From: JANPLD01 sp964445765
GTDB lineage: Bacteria > Pseudomonadota > Alphaproteobacteria > Rickettsiales > UBA8987
Direction: 5' to 3'
Assembly (NCBI GenBank): GCA_964445765.1
Contig: CAYULD010000003.1
Coordinates: 252,638 to 316,637, forward strand
DNA: 64,000 bases
This document shows, piece after piece, positions 62,581 to 64,000 of the stretch. The translations under genes and the position numbers were made by a program. Positions within the stretch are counted from its first letter, which is position 1. The number at the start of each line of letters is the position of its first letter. A model generated the notes under the pieces. It saw only the letters and a list, made by a program, of their open reading frames with translations, was not told the origin of the DNA and ran no database searches.

Positions 62581-63471
62581 TTGACTTGGCGAATTGTAAA
62601 TATTACTAAAGAATGTAACCTCAGCTTAAAGCAATGCCAGCTTTTATATAAACCTGCTGATAATTCTGAAGAAGTTACAATCCCACTTGAAGATATTGCA
62701 GTTATAATTGCTGATAACAGTGGAATAAATTTTTCAGCAAATTTACTTCAAACAATTGCAGATAATGGTATTGCATTATTTATTACAGATAAAAGCCATA
62801 TTCCAAATGGTTTATTTTTGCCATTTCATAAACATAGCCGTTATACTGAAATTTTTAAGTTGCAAATTGATTGGTCTGAGCCTTTCAAGAAAAGAATTTG
62901 GCAAAAAATTATTGAGCAAAAAATTTATAATCAATTTTCTATTATAAAAAAAATCAATGGTAATGAAAATTCTAGATTGTTAAAATTATCAAAATCTGTG
63001 CTTTCAGGTGATTCAAATAATAATGAAGCCCAAGCAGCAAAAGAATATTGGGATTCTCTTTTCTCTAACTTCAAACGAGGTAATGAAGACATAAAAAACA
63101 AAGCCCTTAACTATGGCTATGCAATTCTGCGTGGGGCAGTTGCAAGGGCGGTTGTTGGGGTTGGTTTTATGCCAGCTTTAGGGGTTTTTCATTCAAATAA
63201 TCTTAATTCATTTAACCTTGCTGATGATGTTATTGAGCCATTCAGACCATTTATAGATGAGCTAGTTTATAATAATTTTCAAGATAATGAAAACCCAGAT
63301 TTAACGCCAAAAGATAAACAATTTTTAGTTTCTATACTAACCAAATTTTGCTTATTTGGTAATGAAAAGATAACAATATTAAAAGCCATTGAAAGAACCG
63401 CTGAAACCCTTCAAAAAGCTACAAAAGAAAAAGATGCTAATTTTTTAGAGCTTCCTAAAATTCTTATTTAA
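62581..63471 (+). CDS. cas1: CRISPR-associated endonuclease Cas1
   Basis: 296 residues from a TTG start three bases after cas9; there is no suitable ATG nearby, and the sequence from WRIVNITKECNLS on is Cas1-like. The catalytic set is complete: Glu149 in NNEAQAAKEYW, His204 in GVFHSNNLNS and the acidic LADDVIEPFRPF (215-219). With Cas2 it integrates new spacers. The type II form HSRYTEIFKLQIDW (after HK) is typical. Confidence 0.95.
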   Translation: MTWRIVNITKECNLSLKQCQLLYKPADNSEEVTIPLEDIAVIIADNSGINFSANLLQTIADNGIALFITDKSHIPNGLFLPFHKHSRYTEIFKLQIDWSEPFKKRIWQKIIEQKIYNQFSIIKKINGNENSRLLKLSKSVLSGDSNNNEAQAAKEYWDSLFSNFKRGNEDIKNKALNYGYAILRGAVARAVVGVGFMPALGVFHSNNLNSFNLADDVIEPFRPFIDELVYNNFQDNENPDLTPKDKQFLVSILTKFCLFGNEKITILKAIERTAETLQKATKEKDANFLELPKILI

Positions 63472-63553
63472 TAGAATATTTTATTAAAATTCTAACAATT
63501 TTATGTTTTATAAACCTCTGGTTTACTAGCTAATAAGCACAAATTTTGTTACT

Positions 63554-63907
63554 ATGCCCCTTTCATATAACGCACTTATGAGAGAGAAAGAGGAAAGATA
63601 TATGCGAATTTTAGTTTTCTTTGATTTACCAACAGAAACAAAATTTGATAGAAAATGTGCCAGCAGATTTAGAAAATATCTTATAAATGATGGTTATTTT
63701 ATGGTTCAGTTTTCTGTATATTGCAGAATATGCAAAGGCTTAGATGCAGTTGATAAATTTATCACAAGGCTTAAAAAAAATTTACCACCTAGGGGTAGTA
63801 TAAGAGTTTTAGAGGTAACTGATAAACAATATTCAAGAATAAAAATTCTTGTTGGTGAAAGAAAAAAAATAGAAAAAGTTTCAAAAGAACAATTAGTTTT
63901 GTTGTAA
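63554..63907 (+). CDS. cas2: CRISPR-associated endoribonuclease-like Cas2
   Basis: Up to 117 residues; an internal ATG eight codons later may be the real start. The ferredoxin-fold strand RILVFFDLPTET contains the conserved Asp, and FMVQFSVYCRICK and GSIRVLEVTDKQYSRIKIL follow the family. It bridges two Cas1 dimers during spacer integration. An 82-base gap separates it from cas1. Confidence 0.95.
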   Translation: MPLSYNALMREKEERYMRILVFFDLPTETKFDRKCASRFRKYLINDGYFMVQFSVYCRICKGLDAVDKFITRLKKNLPPRGSIRVLEVTDKQYSRIKILVGERKKIEKVSKEQLVLL

Positions 63908-63926
63908 TTTTTTATTCCTTAAAAGG

Positions 63927-63952
63927 TAAAAACCCCCTATAAATCAGGGGGT
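63927..63952 (-). terminator. Intrinsic terminator of the CRISPR array (minus strand)
   Basis: aaccccct (63930-63937) and agggggtt (63945-63952) form a perfect eight-base stem. On the minus strand it is followed by a T-run (TTTTT including stem bases), whereas on the plus strand no T-run follows. It thus fits an array transcribed right to left, toward cas2. Confidence 0.65.
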
Positions 63953-63964
63953 TAATGTGAAGCT

Positions 63965-64000
63965 ATTATAGACTATCTGTGTGGAAAAGGAAGCTATAAC
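63965..64000 (-). CRISPR. First (leader-distal) CRISPR repeat, array continues beyond the window
   Basis: The 36 bases at the very end of the window, read on the minus strand, begin GTTATAGCTTCC and end TCTATAAT, with the GTT-TAG start and 36-base length usual in type II-C. They are complementary in pattern to the anti-repeat upstream of cas9, at 29 of 36 positions. Only one copy is inside the window, so the array itself is inferred. The TATAAT at the repeat end is a -10-like word. Confidence 0.85.

Larger units (their letters stand above)
53953..64000 (+). mobile_element. Integrative element at tRNA-Arg carrying a type II-C CRISPR-Cas locus (right end outside window)
   Basis: All genes from 54027 to the window end point the same way: integrase, two unknown genes, prim-pol primase, RepA-like helicase, DUF5681, cas9, cas1, cas2. 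A primase-helicase pair with an iteron-like region next to an integrase is the replication module of phage satellites and plasmid-like islands. No capsid or terminase gene appears in the 10 kb. I found no second copy of the tRNA-Arg 3' end within the window, so the element extends past it; alternatively it ended earlier with a degenerate repeat and cas9 is chromosomal. Confidence 0.6.

Overview
The window is strongly A+T-rich bacterial DNA and reads as a chromosome segment of an alphaproteobacterium. The evidence is a PopZ-type polar organiser, a large NAD-dependent glutamate dehydrogenase of about 1,640 residues, ornithine-lipid genes (olsBA), an ELM1-like protein, a HIG1-domain protein, Kdo/lipid A genes and AhpC/AhpD/OxyR. 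I cannot name an order or genus from sequence alone. The core genes are complete and tightly packed, often overlapping by a few bases.

Layout. 1-8.9 kb: the end of a Fic protein, then a divergent cluster: a class I/II aminotransferase, an FAD-linked 2-hydroxyacid dehydrogenase and a helix-turn-helix-rich 740-residue protein on the minus strand, facing a DUF1338/HglS-type protein on the plus strand. Together these could form a 2-aminoadipate -> 2-oxoadipate -> D-2-hydroxyglutarate -> 2-oxoglutarate route (end of lysine catabolism). 9-18.4 kb: cysQ, NAD-glutamate dehydrogenase and a redox cluster (ahpD, a small Cys protein, ahpC, oxyR, gshB). 18.4-33 kb: ompA-like, rimI, mfd, pyrB with a degenerate dihydroorotase and a TolC-like gene, a Lon-N protein, HIG1, rsmG, an unknown gene and pccB. 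33.2-35.1 kb: a putative type II restriction-modification pair. 35.1-53.8 kb: tRNA-His, popZ-yraN-BON-ybeY, a universal stress protein behind an FNR/FixK-type box, pdhB, olsBA, tRNA-Met, greA, engB, the DUF374-waaA-lpxK operon, RNase P RNA, trpB-folD-FAH, rsmI, a response regulator, a Fur-family regulator, cspA and an ELM1-like gene.

53.9-64 kb: tRNA-Arg(ACG), immediately followed by a tyrosine integrase, two unknown genes, a prim-pol primase, a RepA-like helicase, an iteron-like GTTCCC repeat region and a DUF5681 gene. Then comes a complete type II-C CRISPR-Cas locus: tracrRNA on the minus strand, cas9, cas1, cas2, an array terminator and the first 36-base CRISPR repeat ending exactly at the window edge. 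The anti-repeat at 59280-59315 matches that repeat at 29 of 36 positions, so tracrRNA and array identify each other. The simplest reading is a replicating, satellite-like integrative element in the tRNA-Arg gene that carries its own Cas9 immunity. Its right end lies outside the window, so this remains an inference.

Several small dispersed repeats occur in gaps: a roughly 210 bp MITE-like element with terminal inverted repeats (two copies, one carrying a nested second repeat), a hairpin repeat of the GTCATCCTGA type, and two other palindromic families.
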